A stretch of 6,706 bases of DNA from Vulcanimicrobiota bacterium (lineage in GTDB: Bacteria > Vulcanimicrobiota > Vulcanimicrobiia > Vulcanimicrobiales > Vulcanimicrobiaceae), in assembly GCA_014304965.1 (NCBI GenBank), contig JACRTZ010000067.1, forward strand, positions 1-6,706, read 5' to 3'. Below, one piece after another: positions 4,816 through 6,706 of this stretch. Each line of letters begins with the position of its first letter. The first letter of the stretch is position 1. A model generated the notes under the pieces. That model was given only the letters and a program-made list of their open reading frames with translations, was not told the DNA's origin and did not search any database. Both the position numbers and the translations under genes were made by a program.

Positions 4816-6153
4816 TCAGTTGACCCGGACGAGGACGGCGTCGCCCTGACCGCCGCCGCTGCAAATGGAGGCGATTCCGAGACCGCCGCCGCGCCGGCGC
4901 AATTGATGAACGACCGAGGCCGTGATGCGTGCGCCCGACGCGCCGATCGGATGGCCGAGCGCGACCGCGCCGCCGAGCGCGTTGAGGGCCTTGGGATCGA
5001 GCCCGAGCCGGTTCGCCGTGCTCCACGCGACGGCCGCGAACGCTTCGTTGACTTCCCAGACGTGGATGTCGCTCGCTTTGAGGCCGTGCTTGTCGAGCAA
5101 CTTTTGCGCGGCCATCGCCGGCGTCAACGCGAGATAGGCGGGATCCCACGCAGCCATCGCGTGATCCACGATTTCGCCGAGCGCTTCGTAGCCGTGCCCG
5201 CGCGCGTAATCTTCGCTCGCGAGCACGAGCGCGCAGGCGCCGTCGTTGACGCCGGGAGCGTTGCCGGCAGTCACCGTTCCGTCTTTGTCGAGCGGCGCAA
5301 GTTTGGCCATGGACTCGAGCGACGCTTCCGCACGGATCGGTTCGTCCTTGTCCACGACCGTGAACGGCACGTCGCCGCCCACATACGGGGAGAATCGTTT
5401 GCTGTCGGGGACGAGGACTTCGGCCGACTCGTGCTGCCAGATGCGCGACGTGCCGTTTCCGCCGACGGTGACCGGCACGCGCGGGCGCGCTTGCACCGGC
5501 ACGCGATCCACGACGAGTTTGCCCTTGGCTTTCGTGGCGATCTTCAACGCAACGATCTCGTCCTTGAACGCGCCTTCGCCGGTAGACTTCGCGGCGCGGG
5601 CGTGACTCGTAAATGCGAATTCATCCTGTACGTCGCGCGTGATGCCGAGATCGTCGTTCACGCGCGTCTGCGCTTGCGCCATCGTCAACCGCGAATAGGG
5701 ATCGAGCAGCCCGTCGTAACTCATCAAATCTACGAGCGCCCCGTCGCCGAAGCGGTAGCCGAAGCGTGCGTTGAGCGCCGCGTACGGCGCGTTCGACATG
5801 GACTCCATGCCGCCCGAGACGACCACGCTAGCCCCCGCATCGCCGATGAGCCGCGCGCCGTGAACGATCGCGATCATCCCCGATGCGCAGACTTTGTTGA
5901 CGGTTTCGAACGTCACCGTTTTCGCAAGCCCGGCATTGTAAGCGGCTTGGCGAGCGGGTGCTTGACCGACGCCGCCTTGCAACACTTCGCCCATGAACAC
6001 GTGGTCCACGTCGGCCGGATCGATCTTCGCCCGCTCGAGTGCGGCCCGGATCGCTTCGCCCCCCAGCACGGGTCCGGGAAACGCGGCGAGGACGCCGCCG
6101 AGCCGGCCGAACGGGGTGCGGGCGGTCGCTAAAACAACGGTCTTGATCTGCAT
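4816..6153 (-). CDS. Acetyl-CoA C-acetyltransferase / 3-ketoacyl-CoA thiolase with an enlarged loop domain
   Basis: Thiolases cleave 3-ketoacyl-CoA with CoA, or condense two acetyl-CoA in reverse. The catalytic set is complete: Cys89 in VNKVCASGM, NEAF (369-372), His401 in GHPIGASG and Cys431 in CSGGGQGDA. Cys89 falls at the number used in the Zoogloea ramigera enzyme, but the later two residues are shifted by 53, so the 445-residue length (family about 390) comes from extra sequence between them. The excess lies at about residues 206-263, between FKDEIV and the SLESMAKL stretch, in the CoA-binding loop domain. The usual MGxTAE segment is replaced by MAQAQT at 158-163. The start ATG at 6153 has a strong ribosome site. 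It is the first of the compact run of acyl-CoA genes. AtoB/PhaA-type acetoacetyl-CoA activity or broader 3-ketoacyl activity cannot be told apart from sequence. Confidence 0.95.
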   Translation of the reverse strand: MQIKTVVLATARTPFGRLGGVLAAFPGPVLGGEAIRAALERAKIDPADVDHVFMGEVLQGGVGQAPARQAAYNAGLAKTVTFETVNKVCASGMIAIVHGARLIGDAGASVVVSGGMESMSNAPYAALNARFGYRFGDGALVDLMSYDGLLDPYSRLTMAQAQTRVNDDLGITRDVQDEFAFTSHARAAKSTGEGAFKDEIVALKIATKAKGKLVVDRVPVQARPRVPVTVGGNGTSRIWQHESAEVLVPDSKRFSPYVGGDVPFTVVDKDEPIRAEASLESMAKLAPLDKDGTVTAGNAPGVNDGACALVLASEDYARGHGYEALGEIVDHAMAAWDPAYLALTPAMAAQKLLDKHGLKASDIHVWEVNEAFAAVAWSTANRLGLDPKALNALGGAVALGHPIGASGARITASVVHQLRRRGGGLGIASICSGGGQGDAVLVRVN

Positions 6154-6157
6154 CGGG

Positions 6158-6166
6158 TCCTTCTCC
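6158..6166 (-). promoter_or_regulatory. Ribosome binding site of the thiolase gene
   Basis: The minus strand reads GGAGAAGGA, two overlapping Shine-Dalgarno cores, with four bases between AAGGA and the ATG at 6153. Its 5' edge (GGA, 6166-6164) takes part in the outer stem of the adjacent hairpin. Confidence 0.75.
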
Positions 6167-6198
6167 GGTCGCTAAAGAGCGGAGGGGCTCTTTCCGGA
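6164..6198 (-). promoter_or_regulatory. Hairpin in the 55-base gap before the thiolase gene
   Basis: AAAGAGC and GCTCTTT (6193-6187 and 6180-6174 read on the minus strand) form a perfect seven-pair stem around a six-base loop. TCCGG (6198-6194) and CCGGA (6168-6164) add five outer pairs, with five unpaired bases on one side. No T-run follows, so it is not a canonical intrinsic terminator of the CDF gene. Its lower stem touches the thiolase ribosome site, so it could limit read-through or translation; both are inferences. Confidence 0.5.
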
Positions 6199-6208
6199 GG
6201 GCTCGCGG

Positions 6209-6706
6209 TCAGCCCTCGGCGGGCGGCACTTGCGTGCACACGATCCGCTCGTCGTCCGAGCAGCGTTCGCACTCGAATTGGACGGTGACGTGGCCGATCG
6301 AGAACTCGCGGCGCATCCTGGCGTCGATCCGCCGGAGAATCTGCGACGCTTCGCTGATGCGCGCGTCGGCGAGCAAGACGTGGGCAGCGAGCGCGTGGAC
6401 GCCCGGGCCGATCGTCCAGACGTGCAGGTCGTGCACATCCACGACCCCTTCAAGCGCGGACAAACTCGCGCGCACGGATGCGACCGACGCGTGCGCCGGG
6501 GCGCTCTCCATCAACACGTCTGCCGCCTCGCGCATCACTTGAAGGACGCCCACCGCAATCGCCGCCGCGACGAGCAGCGACAGCGCCGGGTCGATCCACG
6601 TTTGGCGAGTCGTCAGCACCAGCACCCAGCCGACCGCGACCGCGATCGCGCCGAGCGCGTCGAGCGCCCCGGGAAACAGCGCCGCTCGCACGTTGATGTT
6701 GTCGCG
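6209..6706 (-). CDS. Cation diffusion facilitator (CDF) family metal transporter, C-terminal part
   Basis: CDF proteins export Zn, Co, Fe, Mn or related divalent ions by proton antiport at the cytoplasmic membrane. The 165 visible residues cover transmembrane helix 5 (about 8-33), helix 6 (WIDPALSLLVAAAIAVGVLQ, about 37-56) and the cytoplasmic domain, with the conserved HDLHVW motif and IGHVTVQFE followed by a Cys-containing tail (CERCSDDERIVC). The frame is open to the window edge, where it reads RDNINVRAA, a good match to NVRAA at the start of helix 5 in E. coli ZitB; the true start is outside the window. In ZitB the next residues give H-x-x-x-D for the metal site; here the His position is Pro (fragment residue 12) while the Asp (16) is kept. 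It ends 55 bases before the thiolase gene and has no obvious functional tie to it. Confidence 0.92.
   Translation of the reverse strand, partial: RDNINVRAALFPGALDALGAIAVAVGWVLVLTTRQTWIDPALSLLVAAAIAVGVLQVMREAADVLMESAPAHASVASVRASLSALEGVVDVHDLHVWTIGPGVHALAAHVLLADARISEASQILRRIDARMRREFSIGHVTVQFECERCSDDERIVCTQVPPAEG

Noticed and set aside
3258..4849. Two plus-strand frames opposite the acyl-CoA and hydroxyacyl-CoA dehydrogenases
   Set aside because: Both are antisense to conserved genes with complete catalytic residues and have no recognisable domains.
4765..6132. Long open frame on the plus strand opposite the thiolase
   Set aside because: It is antisense to a fully conserved enzyme, is Arg/Asp/His-rich and shows no recognisable domain. 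High GC content keeps such opposite frames open.

Overview
The window is a GC-rich bacterial segment in which every gene I can support lies on the minus strand. Reading in the direction of transcription (from high to low coordinates) it holds: the 3' part of a cation diffusion facilitator (CDF) metal transporter (6209-6706, cut by the window edge); an acetyl-CoA acetyltransferase-type thiolase (4816-6153); a 3-hydroxybutyryl-CoA dehydrogenase (3902-4813); an acyl-CoA dehydrogenase (2724-3896); succinyl-CoA synthetase beta (sucC, 1535-2698) and alpha (sucD, 425-1324); and the first 84 codons of an exported protein with a carboxypeptidase-regulatory-like domain, most likely a TonB-dependent receptor (1-254, cut by the window edge).

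The five central genes look like one operon. Thiolase, hydroxyacyl-CoA dehydrogenase and acyl-CoA dehydrogenase are separated by 2 and 5 bases, and sucC follows after 25 bases. Three of the four reactions of short-chain acyl-CoA oxidation are encoded; the enoyl-CoA hydratase is not in the window. SucCD interconverts succinyl-CoA and succinate while making or using a nucleoside triphosphate, so the cluster joins acyl-CoA metabolism to the TCA cycle. The direction of flux (fatty, dicarboxylic or aromatic acid breakdown versus C4 synthesis) cannot be settled from sequence.

The clearest unexplained structure is in the 210-base gap between sucC and sucD. It is a roughly 160-base imperfect inverted repeat (1383-1544) with arms of about 40 bases that enclose two further hairpins, so a transcript could fold into a three-way junction. 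Its sucC-side arm contains the last codons and stop codon of sucC. It resembles a small MITE- or REP-like palindromic element. Other oddities are an exact in-frame 18-base tandem duplication in sucD beside the CoA-binding loop, a thiolase about 53 residues longer than the classical enzyme with all the excess in one place, and a CDF transporter with proline where the transmembrane metal-binding histidine is expected.

Organism: high GC, an outer-membrane-receptor-like exported protein, TTG and GTG starts, and the style of the exported protein's N-terminal domain fit a GC-rich diderm bacterium. From memory of similar proteins I lean towards Eremiobacterota (WPS-2), but this is a low-confidence inference. 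I saw no tRNA, rRNA, CRISPR array, transposase or phage gene. The thiolase-to-sucD genes are core metabolism; the novelty is in the details and the intergenic structure, not in a new multi-gene system.
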